Shown here: positions 6,382-12,891 of the stretch, piece after piece
Layout: each line of letters opens with the position of its first letter
Position numbering within the stretch: the stretch's first letter is position 1
IMG/VR virus record: IMGVR_UViG_3300032132_000036
Location: 1-28,418 of that record
Length of the DNA stretch: 28,418 nt
Source of the DNA: a virus
Strand: one strand, 5' to 3'
The notes under the pieces: generated by a model
What the model was told of the DNA's origin: nothing
Database searches by the model: none
What the model saw: only the letters and a program-made list of their open reading frames with translations
Program-made: the position numbers and the translations under genes

Positions 6382-7059
6382 TTAAATCATCCGCTCAAAC
6401 ACGGCCTGCGTCATCGCCAAATCATTGTAGAGGTAGGCAATGGCTGCCGGCTTGTCGTTGTGGTATGTCTTGGCGAAATGGGCGCCGCTCTGGCCTCCCT
6501 TGCTGCCAACACCAAAGAACCGCGCCAACCTGTCCAGGCTGATACGGTCGCCGTAGCCGCCGCCGCTGCAAAACATCTCCATGGTGTCGCGCAAATTCTT
6601 CCGATACCACTTGCCATCCTTAATCCCTGAAGCGACAGACACGCCCAGCTTCCAGCTTCGTTTGATTAGGAACGGCCAATCGAAGTTGTGCGTGTTGTGG
6701 CCAACCCATTGCGCCTCATTGTTGTGGCGAAAGTATTTCCAAAACTCGCCCAGCAGATAATCCTCGGCACCTTCAAACACTCCCTGGCCGTCCTTCTCTG
6801 ACGATATGCCAATGGCAAGCACCCTCCCCGTCAATGGGGAGAGTGCCGCCTTTTCAACATAATCAAGGCGCTTTTTCTCGACGTATGCCGCTATTTTTTC
6901 AGGGTCTTTGTAGGTCTTTGGTGCCTCGAAAAACGGCAGGTCGTGTTCCAGTTCCTCCCCAGGTAGCGCCTCGGTTTCAATGTCAAAATAGATTGGCGCC
7001 AGGTTGTAGAAATCAATGTCCACCTTGTGCGGCGGGTTGGGGTTTATTGGGTTGGCCAT
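6382..7059 (-). CDS. DEDDy 3'-5' exonuclease (DNA polymerase B exonuclease-like)
   Basis: A 225-residue stand-alone exonuclease. Exo I is YFDIETE with Asp26 and Glu28. Exo II is GHNTHNFDWPFL with Asp127. Exo III is YLYNDLAMT with Tyr209 and Asp213 in the Y-x-x-x-D arrangement of the DEDDy class. It resembles the proofreading exonuclease domain of family B polymerases and the 'predicted PolB-like exonuclease' found next to SSB in many phages. No polymerase domain is attached. It may proofread for a host polymerase or degrade host or recombining DNA. It starts three bases after the SSB stop and probably forms one transcript with it. Confidence 0.9.
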   Translation of the reverse strand: MANPINPNPPHKVDIDFYNLAPIYFDIETEALPGEELEHDLPFFEAPKTYKDPEKIAAYVEKKRLDYVEKAALSPLTGRVLAIGISSEKDGQGVFEGAEDYLLGEFWKYFRHNNEAQWVGHNTHNFDWPFLIKRSWKLGVSVASGIKDGKWYRKNLRDTMEMFCSGGGYGDRISLDRLARFFGVGSKGGQSGAHFAKTYHNDKPAAIAYLYNDLAMTQAVFERMI

Positions 7060-7062
7060 GGC

Positions 7063-7650
7063 TCAAAAAGGCACATCATCTTCGGCCAAATTGGCGGCAG
7101 GTGCAGGGTCAGGCTGAACAGGCGCCGGCTGTGCTGGTGCAGCAGCAGGCGCTTGAATGGCTGGCGCAGCTTCCACTACTCGCCGCTTGTAGGCGCCGGA
7201 CAATGGCGGGAAAACCTCGTTTTTGTTTTTAGGCGAGGCCGTTGTTATGGCCGTGTATTCGGTGCCTTTCTGGCTCGTTTTTAAGGCCAGAACCAGGTGC
7301 GCGTGAACTCCTACAATTTTTTCCAGTTCGATGTTCTCGCCTGCCGTCAGGGTCTTGCCGCGCCAACCTGACAGGAATTTGTGCAGGCTGGAGTTCTCGT
7401 TCAACTGCTGGCCTGGCTCCGGCAGGTTAAACCTCTGCGTGCGTACCGTAAACTGGTTGCCGGTAGCCTCAACCAAGCCGGCCGTTGCCTTGTCCAGTTC
7501 AAAATGGATTTCGCATTGGTGTTTTGTCCCGAACTCGGTTTCCTGTGTGCCAAGGTCAACCACATCGCAGCACGTTGCCTTATGTATTCCTGTCGGTGCA
7601 TTCTCCCAAGCGCCACCGCCGCCGCTTCCTACTGTTATTGATAATGACAT
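7063..7650 (-). CDS. Single-stranded DNA-binding protein
   Basis: A 195-residue protein. The first 135 residues form a beta-rich OB-like domain (CCDVVDLGTQETEFGTKHQC, EIHFELD, LHKFLSGWRGKTL). An Ala/Pro-rich linker of about 30 residues follows, and the protein ends in the acidic tip AEDDVPF. This tip is the hallmark used by bacterial and phage SSBs to contact partner proteins, and typically reads D-D-D-I-P-F. The N-terminal domain resembles phage SSB/DUF669-type proteins. It would coat ssDNA during replication and recombination. The ATG at 7648-7650 lies in an A-rich leader (AAACAAAAAAAGAGT) without a classical SD. Confidence 0.85.
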   Translation of the reverse strand: MSLSITVGSGGGGAWENAPTGIHKATCCDVVDLGTQETEFGTKHQCEIHFELDKATAGLVEATGNQFTVRTQRFNLPEPGQQLNENSSLHKFLSGWRGKTLTAGENIELEKIVGVHAHLVLALKTSQKGTEYTAITTASPKNKNEVFPPLSGAYKRRVVEAAPAIQAPAAAPAQPAPVQPDPAPAANLAEDDVPF

Positions 7651-7677
7651 ACTCTTTTTTTGTTTTGTTTGTTTTTG

Positions 7678-7863
7678 TTATTGCCAACCAAACAGCAACA
7701 GCCATCCGATGACTGCCGCCGCCCCGCAGGCGTAAAATCTGAACACAAACTGGCCGCTGCCGCTCATGTCGGTTACTTCAAAAGGTCGGCGCTTTGCTGC
7801 GGTCGCCTTCTCGGATGCGACCAGGTAGGCCGCCCAATGTTGGTTTGTTTTTATTTTGTGCAT
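7678..7863 (-). CDS. Small membrane protein, first gene of the replication block
   Basis: A 61-residue protein starting at ATG 7861-7863 with AAAGGA about 8 bases upstream. A TTG further upstream would add 21 residues and lacks an SD. The first two thirds are hydrophilic and basic (HKIKTNQHWAAYLVASEK, KRRPFEV). The C-terminus is a single hydrophobic segment of about 18 residues (FYACGAAAVIGWLLLFGW), so it is a tail-anchored or C-terminally inserted membrane protein. It is the first gene after the regulatory gap at 7864-8048, so it may be the earliest expressed. I do not recognise a family. Host takeover or superinfection exclusion are possible but unproven roles. Confidence 0.65.
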   Translation of the reverse strand: MHKIKTNQHWAAYLVASEKATAAKRRPFEVTDMSGSGQFVFRFYACGAAAVIGWLLLFGWQ

Positions 7864-8048
7864 TTGCGTTGTCCTTTCCCTCCGCAGCCGCACCGTGGAG
7901 TTTATTTCGATTGTTGACAAGTGCAAAAGTGAACTTTATTGAAAAAAGTTTTCTGCATCAAAAAAGGCGCTGTATTAGTCGCCCTGGGACAATGGATGTC
8001 CCACCTGCCTAAACCTTGCCAATTAGGCCGCCAGGAGGCTGTGACGGC
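7864..8048 (-). promoter_or_regulatory. Intergenic regulatory region between late and replication blocks
   Basis: This 185-bp gap carries no credible gene. Read on the minus strand it has a 7-bp hairpin (7985-8003), then a terminator-like hairpin with T6 (7960-7983), an AT-rich stretch of about 70 bases, then the SD of the small membrane protein. This is the expected order for the end of one transcription unit and the start of another. I could not settle on a convincing sigma-70 promoter: TTGCAC and TTGTCA hexamers exist but lack a well-spaced -10 box. Confidence 0.5.
7960..7985 (-). terminator. Putative intrinsic terminator after the late block
   Basis: On the minus strand GGCG (7983-7980) pairs with CGCC (7969-7966) across a 10-base loop. 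The stem is extended by one G-T and one A-T pair and is followed by six T (7965-7960). The stem is short, so efficiency is doubtful. A second perfect 7-bp hairpin, TGGGACAATGGATGTCCCA (7985-8003), lies just upstream and could assist. Confidence 0.5.
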
Positions 8049-8363
8049 TCAAAGCAGGCTGCCCCACCACTTCAAGGCGCCAGGGTTGGCCTGCCAGAAG
8101 GTCGTAAGGCCGGTGGCCATGGTCTGCACGACTTGTTCCTCGGAATCGTAGTCAACGCCCATCAGATGACCGACGGCGTGCAGCACCTCGTGCAGGAACG
8201 TATCGGCCAGCGCCTCCTTGCTCTGTCCCTCGGCCAGCACAATCTCCTGCTGATCGAAGTCGCACCATCCGCTTGCCTCGATGCTGGCCACGAATCGCAC
8301 CTGGTAGGTGAGATTGAGAATCTTCAGCCGCTTGGGCGCCGCTATTTTTCGAGAAGTTGCCAT
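8049..8363 (-). CDS. Small HExxH metallopeptidase-like protein
   Basis: A 104-residue protein from ATG 8361-8363. An ATG at 8388-8390 in the same frame would add nine residues, and neither start has a good SD. The core is ADTFLHEVLHAVGHLMG, with the zinc-peptidase motif HEVLH at 58-62 and a further His at 66. Preceding strands (LTYQVRFVAS, QQEIVLAEG) fit SprT-like or M78-like minimal metallopeptidases. Similar short proteins ending with D-N-P/N-P-G-A-L are common in siphophages, usually near the early or lysis genes. The substrate is unknown. It is not a recognisable endolysin, but it is the only hydrolase-like protein close to the lysis genes. It overlaps the PD-(D/E)XK gene by 22 bases. Confidence 0.75.
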   Translation of the reverse strand: MATSRKIAAPKRLKILNLTYQVRFVASIEASGWCDFDQQEIVLAEGQSKEALADTFLHEVLHAVGHLMGVDYDSEEQVVQTMATGLTTFWQANPGALKWWGSLL

Positions 8364-8761
8364 GCCTGAAGGTATGGCGCCAGGAAGCATTCAGGCTGGC
8401 CAGGCGCCCAGTTGTATTTTGTGACGGTGGCAGCCTCGACCGGCAGGACGAAATACGCCCTGTGTTCAAGGCCGACAAAAACCAGGAAGTCGCATTCCTC
8501 CCTTGTGTAAAGGTCGTTGGTGCTGCGACATTTTGGAAAGAAGGAATAACGTGCCGTCAGTTTGCCAATGTCCTTGGTTGGCCTGGCGCTGGTCTTTACC
8601 TGCACGCGCTGCACCTTACGGCCCTTAACGGCGGCAATGTCAAACGATGGTTGATGCGGCGACATACAGACCTGCCAGCCGCGTTGGCACAGTTCGGCGG
8701 CAACAAGGTACTCGCCGGTGGCGCTGGTCAGCAGCGTGTCATTCAGCGCCTGCTTGCCCAT
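8342..8761 (-). CDS. PD-(D/E)XK nuclease, Holliday-junction-resolvase-like
   Basis: A 139-residue protein from ATG 8759-8761. An earlier ATG at 8792-8794 would add 11 residues and overlap the o-spanin more deeply. The fold signature is clear: Glu17 in TSATGEYLVAAEL, Asp41 in PSFDIAAVKG, and Gln54-x-Lys56 in QRVQVKTSARPT. The E-x-x-V-A-A-E-L helix with D-I and V-x-V-K-T-S strands is typical of Hjc-like and DUF4365-like nucleases that act on branched or foreign DNA. Gln in place of the usual Glu is common in such enzymes. It is placed among lysis genes, away from the replication block, and gives the phage a third candidate branched-DNA nuclease. Confidence 0.8.
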   Translation of the reverse strand: MGKQALNDTLLTSATGEYLVAAELCQRGWQVCMSPHQPSFDIAAVKGRKVQRVQVKTSARPTKDIGKLTARYSFFPKCRSTNDLYTREECDFLVFVGLEHRAYFVLPVEAATVTKYNWAPGQPECFLAPYLQAWQLLEK

Positions 8762-8999
8762 GGAGTTGGTGCAGTATCTCCTGCATCCTGGCATCTGGAA
8801 CGAACCAACCAGGGACAGCCGGCGTGTAGGCTTCAGCCGCCGGCAGCCTTGTCACTTCCCGGTCTGCGGGAATCACAAGCAACCTTGGCCTCGTGGCGCA
8901 GCCGGCGCAAAGTAGACTCAAGGCGAGCGTTGACACGATCCTGGTTGCCTGTTGCCACGGCCAGGTCGATTTCAGACAGGGCATCCAGGTATTCAGCAT
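8739..8999 (-). CDS. Rz1-like outer-membrane spanin lipoprotein (o-spanin)
   Basis: An 86-residue protein with an N-terminal signal peptide (QATRIVSTLALSLLCAGC) and a lipobox-like LCAGC, so Cys34 would be lipidated. The mature part is short and Pro-rich (RPRLLVIPADREVTRLPAAE, then YTPAVPGWFVPDARMQEIL), typical of phage o-spanins, with the recurrent V-P-A-D-R-E-V-x-R-L-P and W-x-V-P-D-A-R-M motifs. It would sit in the outer membrane and pair with the i-spanin to fuse the two membranes at lysis. Much of it is nested in another frame of the i-spanin gene (8833-8999). ATG 8997-8999 is used; ATG at 8982-8984 is possible. Spanins imply a Gram-negative host. Confidence 0.85.
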   Translation of the reverse strand: MLNTWMPCLKSTWPWQQATRIVSTLALSLLCAGCATRPRLLVIPADREVTRLPAAEAYTPAVPGWFVPDARMQEILHQLHGQAGAE

Positions 9000-9081
9000 T
9001 GTCGTCCTCCAGCCGCTTGATGCGGCGCTTGGCGTACCAGGTAATCAAGGCCGCCACGATGGCCAGGACAACCTCAAGCAT
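8833..9081 (-). CDS. Rz-like inner-membrane spanin (i-spanin)
   Basis: An 82-residue protein from ATG 9079-9081, whose first base is shared with the TGA of the preceding holin-like gene (TGATG). Residues 2-17 form an N-terminal membrane anchor (LEVVLAIVAALITWYA). A basic KRRIKR stretch and a heptad-like charged helix (LEDDNAEYLDALSEIDLAVA ... ARLESTLRRLRHEAK) follow and would lie in the periplasm. This is the standard topology of i-spanins. The o-spanin gene overlaps its 3' two thirds in another frame, as in lambda Rz/Rz1. It is shorter than lambda Rz (about 150 residues). Confidence 0.75.
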   Translation of the reverse strand: MLEVVLAIVAALITWYAKRRIKRLEDDNAEYLDALSEIDLAVATGNQDRVNARLESTLRRLRHEAKVACDSRRPGSDKAAGG

Positions 9082-9257
9082 CACTCGGCGCCGGTATCGG
9101 TCTTGATGCCTTTGCGGATGAAGATACCCATAAGTGCCGTCACGGCCAACTGCACCGCAGCGCCTAGCTCGATCTGGCCTTGCAGGTATAAACCACAGGC
9201 TGCGAGCAGGGCGCCAATTCCTGTCAAATAACTTTTTTTGCCTTCAAGTGCTTTCAT
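9081..9257 (-). CDS. Small holin-like membrane protein
   Basis: A 58-residue ORF starting MKALEGKKSYLTGIGAL and ending IRKGIKTDTGAE. ATG 9255-9257 has AAAGG six bases upstream. Two hydrophobic segments are visible: YLTGIGALLAACGLYLQG (about 10-27) and AAVQLAVTALMGIFI (about 34-48). The basic start and charged tail fit a class II-like holin or a lysis-associated membrane protein. Proteins opening MKALEGKKT-Y-L-T-G-I are common beside phage lysis genes in my recollection. It sits directly between another small membrane protein (ATGA overlap) and the i-spanin (TGATG overlap), so translation of the lysis set is tightly coupled. Confidence 0.8.
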   Translation of the reverse strand: MKALEGKKSYLTGIGALLAACGLYLQGQIELGAAVQLAVTALMGIFIRKGIKTDTGAE

Positions 9258-9421
9258 TGTTTGCCTTTGTTCTTAACCAAAAAATAAATCTTTGCCACCA
9301 GGTAGCAGAGGCAAGCGGTTGAAATGCTTAACTGCAAGAGTTGAGATATTTCAACGTACCAGGTGCCGACGCCTATCACGCCGCTGCTTGTCGCTTTGCC
9401 CATGTCCAGAACGTCGTTCAT
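9254..9421 (-). CDS. Small single-pass membrane protein, holin or holin partner candidate
   Basis: A 55-residue ORF beginning MNDVLDMGKATSSGVIG at ATG 9419-9421 and ending FLVKNKGKQ. It has one clear hydrophobic stretch (LLQLSISTACLCYLVAKIYF, about residues 28-47) followed by a basic tail (VKNKGKQ). The N-terminal half (VIGVGTWYVEISQLLQL) is weakly hydrophobic and could form a second segment. It lies 17 bases after the preceding structural gene with only a weak SD, and its stop overlaps the start of the next holin-like gene. Size, topology and position suggest a holin, antiholin or pinholin-type partner. Confidence 0.7.
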   Translation of the reverse strand: MNDVLDMGKATSSGVIGVGTWYVEISQLLQLSISTACLCYLVAKIYFLVKNKGKQ

Positions 9422-9438
9422 GTTGACGGTCTGCCTGG

Positions 9439-9765
9439 TTATTCAGACGGGGCTTCCGGCTCCGCTGGAACAACCGTCTCGTCGCGGGAAAGCCCAAGAG
9501 CGCCCAGCGCGAGTCCGACAATGTACTCGGAATCGCTGGCTGCCGCATCTGGCGTCCAGTTCCTCCACGCATCGCCATCAACCTTGAGTAGCGTCGAGAC
9601 GAGAGGCGCATTGCCCCAGACCTCGTCACCGTCTGCGTTGGTGAACTTGCCCCAGCCAACCACGTTGAACTGCATCGAGAACTCTGCCGCGCTGTTCAAG
9701 CTGATGGCTACCTTCGAGACATTCAGCCCCGCCTCTGGATTGGGTATTGTATTAACTTCGATCAT
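9439..9765 (-). CDS. Small tail-appendage-associated protein, unknown
   Basis: A 108-residue acidic protein beginning MIEVNTIPNPEAG. It is beta-rich in the first half (KVAISLNSAAEFSMQFNVVG) and contains W-R-N-W-T-P-D-A-A-A-S-D followed by YIVGLALGALGL, a motif I recall in short phage proteins encoded next to tail fibres. The tail ends in a P/E-rich string. It is coupled to the gene before it by an ATGA overlap and directly precedes the lysis genes. It may be a fibre assembly or virion accessory protein. I cannot assign a function. Confidence 0.65.
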   Translation of the reverse strand: MIEVNTIPNPEAGLNVSKVAISLNSAAEFSMQFNVVGWGKFTNADGDEVWGNAPLVSTLLKVDGDAWRNWTPDAAASDSEYIVGLALGALGLSRDETVVPAEPEAPSE

Positions 9766-10073
9766 TCAGATTCCTCCGCTGGTGCTTCCTCCGCTGCCGG
9801 TGCTGGTGCTGGTGCTGGTGCTGGTGCTGCTACCACAAATGCGCTTGCCTCGGCATCCCACTCTTTGCCAACGTGCGCGAATGACGCTTGCCAATCGTCA
9901 ATTTCTGCTTGGCTTGCCGCCAATGCTTCCGTGACATATTGCTCGTCAGTCTTGCCTTCAGAGAGTGGCACTTGCTTGTCGATGACAAAGCGATTGCCCG
10001 CATCGTCCGTTATGTTAAATCCGACAAACTTGTTGTCGCCGTCCGTTTTGAAGTCTTTTATTTCAATCTTCAT
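9762..10073 (-). CDS. Small acidic protein with Ala-Pro repeat tail, next to tail fibre
   Basis: A 103-residue protein. Residues 1-75 form a small beta/alpha domain (MKIEIKDFKTDGDNKFVGFN; WQASFAHVGKEWDAEASAF) similar in style to short proteins encoded after tail fibres. It is followed by an APAPAPAPAP run and an acidic EE-rich end. The run is encoded by five exact GGTGCT hexamers on the plus strand (9799-9828). ATG is at 10071-10073. The fibre stop lies one base upstream. The function is unknown; fibre chaperone or virion accessory are guesses. Confidence 0.65.
   Translation of the reverse strand: MKIEIKDFKTDGDNKFVGFNITDDAGNRFVIDKQVPLSEGKTDEQYVTEALAASQAEIDDWQASFAHVGKEWDAEASAFVVAAPAPAPAPAPAAEEAPAEESE
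9799..9828. repeat. Hexanucleotide tandem repeat (GGTGCT)x5
   Basis: Five exact copies of GGTGCT encode alternating Ala-Pro on the minus strand. Loss or gain of units would keep the reading frame, so the linker length can vary between isolates. Confidence 0.9.
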
Positions 10074-10074
10074 A

Positions 10075-12564
10075 TTACACTAAATATCCTCCTAGTTGTG
10101 CTATACTGAAAGTCTTTGTTCCACCCATTCGGTTTTTGAAAGTCGCGGTGTGCGAAGATGCGCTCTTGTAGACGCACATATTGCCGTCCGAATCCGTGGC
10201 GGCGACAGAACCACTAGAAGCAATTAAAACCGCCGTGCCGGAATATGTAATAAAAAATACTCCACCGACACCGCCGCTGGTTTCATAAACTGAAACAATT
10301 GCGCTCGAACAACTACCCGACGAAAGTGAGATTGTAGCGTCATCGGCAACAGAGACGTTTTGATATGCCTCAAGTTTTACGAAGTTGCCGGTTGAATCGA
10401 CATCAATCCCGTTCGCGAAGGTCGCGAGGCCATCCTCGTCAATCGTCAGTCTGTCTACTCCGCTGCCAGTTTTGTAAGTCCGAAATACCAACTGGCCCGA
10501 AGTGTCGTCAGTTTGGCGAGTGGCGTTTATTGCCGCCAGAGGAACATTTGTGTTGTCGGCATCTGTGACTCGGAACTGCATTTCCGCGCCAAAGCCATCA
10601 GCCATTACGCCGGTTGTTTTGTTGCGAAGATACAACGCGCCAGAAGCACCCGTTGTTCCAGACCCAGAATCGCGTTCAGATGTAAATACTGGGCCAGTTG
10701 CACTCTGAACAAGCGTGTTGCCGGTCGAGTCGATGGTGAGGCGAGCCGTGTCGCTGGTTCCGAGCTTCAAGTTTCCCGCATCTACATTCCAAAGAAGACT
10801 GTCCGCTCCAGAACGAGCGACATACATTCTACTGCTGCCGCTTGTACCGCCTAAATAAATCTGTGCATCTCCACCAGCGTTGTTTACGACTACTGCACCG
10901 GTCGAGTCGATTCGCATCCGCTCTGCGGAATTGACATCGAAAATCATATAGGTGTTAGAACCTGTGATTTTCGTGTTACCCGTCACCCATTGCAGTTCTT
11001 GGCCAGCCGTTGAGATTCGCAAACCGGCTTTAACATCCACGAGTCCAGCCGAGGAGATGAGCAATCGAGTGGTAGCATCATCGCGCACACTGAAATTGCC
11101 AGAATCGTCAGAGAGTAAATTGTATGTGCGTCCAGTTCCTTCTGCTTGCGCCATCGACAAATGAACATCCGAATCATTGGCGCGTGAAATTGTGACTTTC
11201 CCGTCAATCGCTAACTCACCATCTGCCGGTGTCGCCGCACTCGTTCCTATGCGAGCGGACTTGCTGTTCAACTGCTCAATCGGCGTGACCTGACTCACAC
11301 CCGTTGCAGACGAAGTGCCGTCTGCCGCACCCGCTCGATCCTGAACGGTCAACGACATTTGCGGATTGCTGAAAGCGCAGTCGTAATCAGCCACCACTCC
11401 AGCGGCGACTAATTCGGTGCTGACACTCGCTGCGTTGAGTTGAATCGTTCCCGCGCCAACTGCTAAAATATAAATGTAGCCGTTGCTGGGATTGCTCGAA
11501 GTAAATTCAAATGTATTTGTGGTTGAAGCTACCAAATCCCCGACTTCGTTCGCCGCTGCCTCGCCGCCAGCGTAAACCTTGAAAGTAGTGCCGGTAATCG
11601 TTCCCGTTGCCACCGTGATTCTGTATTTTTTACCAGCAGCAATTCCGGCACTATAGTAAAGACCTTGCGGTGCGGATGTAGTAAATTGCAGAAGATTGCT
11701 CGCAATACTAATGTCAGTTATCGAACCGGAGACTGTCCACACATAGGCAGCATTGAATGTTGCGCGGTCGTTTGCATCGTTGCCAGTATCCGCTTGGGCG
11801 GTTCCCCAGTTTTTGTCAACAGCACCAGTAATTTTATTCGTCTGACTCCCATACTGGTCTGCAAACGGCACGGTAGCGTTCTCGTAGCTCGCCGTGACCT
11901 CCGCTTGGGAAAGCGTCTTGTTCCAGAATCGGGCGCGGTAAAAAATTCCATCCCAAAACTGGCTTGAGCCACTCCTGTCAGACCCGAACGCACCGCTGAC
12001 GCTTGCGTCTATGTTTGGTGTGCCTCCAAGCGTTGCTGTGCCCACTTGGTTTCCATCGGAATACAAAACACAAGCCGTGCCGTCTACTGTGATTACAATG
12101 TGATGGGGCTTGCCGTCTTCCAGCCCTCCCGTTGAGCCAAATGTCCGAAAGTCGGAGTCGTAAAAAGCCAGATTGTAAGAAGTGCTGGAATGAGAGAGCA
12201 GTTGCAATTCTCCAAGTGGGCCGAACCCAAACAAAATTTGATACCGCTCCCACGAATCAGCTTGAACGATAAATTCGCAACTGAATTTCGTGCCAAGGTC
12301 AGGCGCAGTAAACCCAACGGAGCCAGCCGCACCGTCGAAGTGGAGTCCTTGGCCGTCTATGCCAGCCAAGCCGCTTGCAACAGGTATGCCGTCAACTTCC
12401 AGCTTCAGGTTGTTGCTTGCGTCCTCGCGTATCTCGACCTTGCTTGAACCAGTAGACGCTTGCCACTCCATCAAATCGGAGGATGCACCATCCGACTTGA
12501 TGATTGGCTCGTTCTCGATGGTCGAGCCGCTTGCGGCAACGGGTTTCTTAAATTTGGTAATCAT
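10075..12564 (-). CDS. Tail fibre / receptor-binding protein with LamG-like domain
   Basis: An 829-residue, Ser/Thr/Gly/Asp-rich fibre-like protein. Residues about 80-235 look like a concanavalin A/LamG fold: HFDGAAGSVGF, SCEFIVQADSWERYQILFGF, DGKPHHIVITVDG, WDGIFYRARFWNKTLSQAEV. This fold often binds carbohydrate. A beta-sandwich stretch follows (VWTVSGSITDISI ... YRITVATGTITG). From about 420 on there are repeated fibre modules with R-x-R/L-x-I-D-S-T-G signatures (RMRIDSTG, RLTIDSTG, RLTIDEDG, RLLISSAG). The C-terminus (FKNRMGGTKTFSIAQLGGYLV) has no visible peptidase or intramolecular chaperone motif. ATG 12562-12564 has AGGA about 8 bases upstream. Base composition looks more AT-rich than in neighbours, suggesting exchange by recombination. 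Host recognition is the likely role. Confidence 0.8.
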   Translation of the reverse strand: MITKFKKPVAASGSTIENEPIIKSDGASSDLMEWQASTGSSKVEIREDASNNLKLEVDGIPVASGLAGIDGQGLHFDGAAGSVGFTAPDLGTKFSCEFIVQADSWERYQILFGFGPLGELQLLSHSSTSYNLAFYDSDFRTFGSTGGLEDGKPHHIVITVDGTACVLYSDGNQVGTATLGGTPNIDASVSGAFGSDRSGSSQFWDGIFYRARFWNKTLSQAEVTASYENATVPFADQYGSQTNKITGAVDKNWGTAQADTGNDANDRATFNAAYVWTVSGSITDISIASNLLQFTTSAPQGLYYSAGIAAGKKYRITVATGTITGTTFKVYAGGEAAANEVGDLVASTTNTFEFTSSNPSNGYIYILAVGAGTIQLNAASVSTELVAAGVVADYDCAFSNPQMSLTVQDRAGAADGTSSATGVSQVTPIEQLNSKSARIGTSAATPADGELAIDGKVTISRANDSDVHLSMAQAEGTGRTYNLLSDDSGNFSVRDDATTRLLISSAGLVDVKAGLRISTAGQELQWVTGNTKITGSNTYMIFDVNSAERMRIDSTGAVVVNNAGGDAQIYLGGTSGSSRMYVARSGADSLLWNVDAGNLKLGTSDTARLTIDSTGNTLVQSATGPVFTSERDSGSGTTGASGALYLRNKTTGVMADGFGAEMQFRVTDADNTNVPLAAINATRQTDDTSGQLVFRTYKTGSGVDRLTIDEDGLATFANGIDVDSTGNFVKLEAYQNVSVADDATISLSSGSCSSAIVSVYETSGGVGGVFFITYSGTAVLIASSGSVAATDSDGNMCVYKSASSHTATFKNRMGGTKTFSIAQLGGYLV

Positions 12565-12573
12565 GGCCGGTTC

Positions 12574-12882
12574 CTATTTATCGTACAACGCGACAACCCC
12601 ATCGGCGGCAGTCTCCACATCGATGAAAAACTGGTCGGCGGTGAAGTAGTCATCTGCCGCGTCGGCGGTGAAGCCAACAACGTCGCCAGGTTCCAGCTTC
12701 ATGGCGGCCGTGCCGTCGCCGCTGCTGGGCTGAATCCAGACTGTGCCGGTGTTGTCGGTGCGGGCCGCCTTCAATCCCTGGAAGGCAACCGAATGAAACC
12801 TTGTCGCGCTGGTTCCCAATGCCTCCGGCGTGCCTGTGGCCGCTACCGTCTTGATTATGCTTCCGAATGTTTGCTGTGCCAT
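12574..12882 (-). CDS. Small beta-sandwich virion protein, paralogous to the C-terminus of the tail terminator
   Basis: A 102-residue protein that aligns along nearly its whole length with the C-terminal 95 residues of the product of 20219-20974. Shared blocks include KTVAATGTPE, LGT, FHS, FQG, ART, IQP, LEPG, ADQF and DGVVAL. By eye about 57 of 95 positions are identical. The T-G-x-P/A-x-x-L ... V-x-I-Q-P ... L-E-P-G pattern is typical of small surface-exposed or decoration-like proteins encoded in many phage structural regions. It may decorate the tail tip or fibre base. It sits between two appendage genes. Function inferred only. Confidence 0.75.
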   Translation of the reverse strand: MAQQTFGSIIKTVAATGTPEALGTSATRFHSVAFQGLKAARTDNTGTVWIQPSSGDGTAAMKLEPGDVVGFTADAADDYFTADQFFIDVETAADGVVALYDK

Positions 12883-12891
12883 TGTTCTAAA

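Noticed and set aside
8357-9106. Plus-strand open frame of about 249 codons over the lysis genes
   Set aside because: It is antisense to four recognisable genes, and has no domain signature or convincing ribosome binding site.
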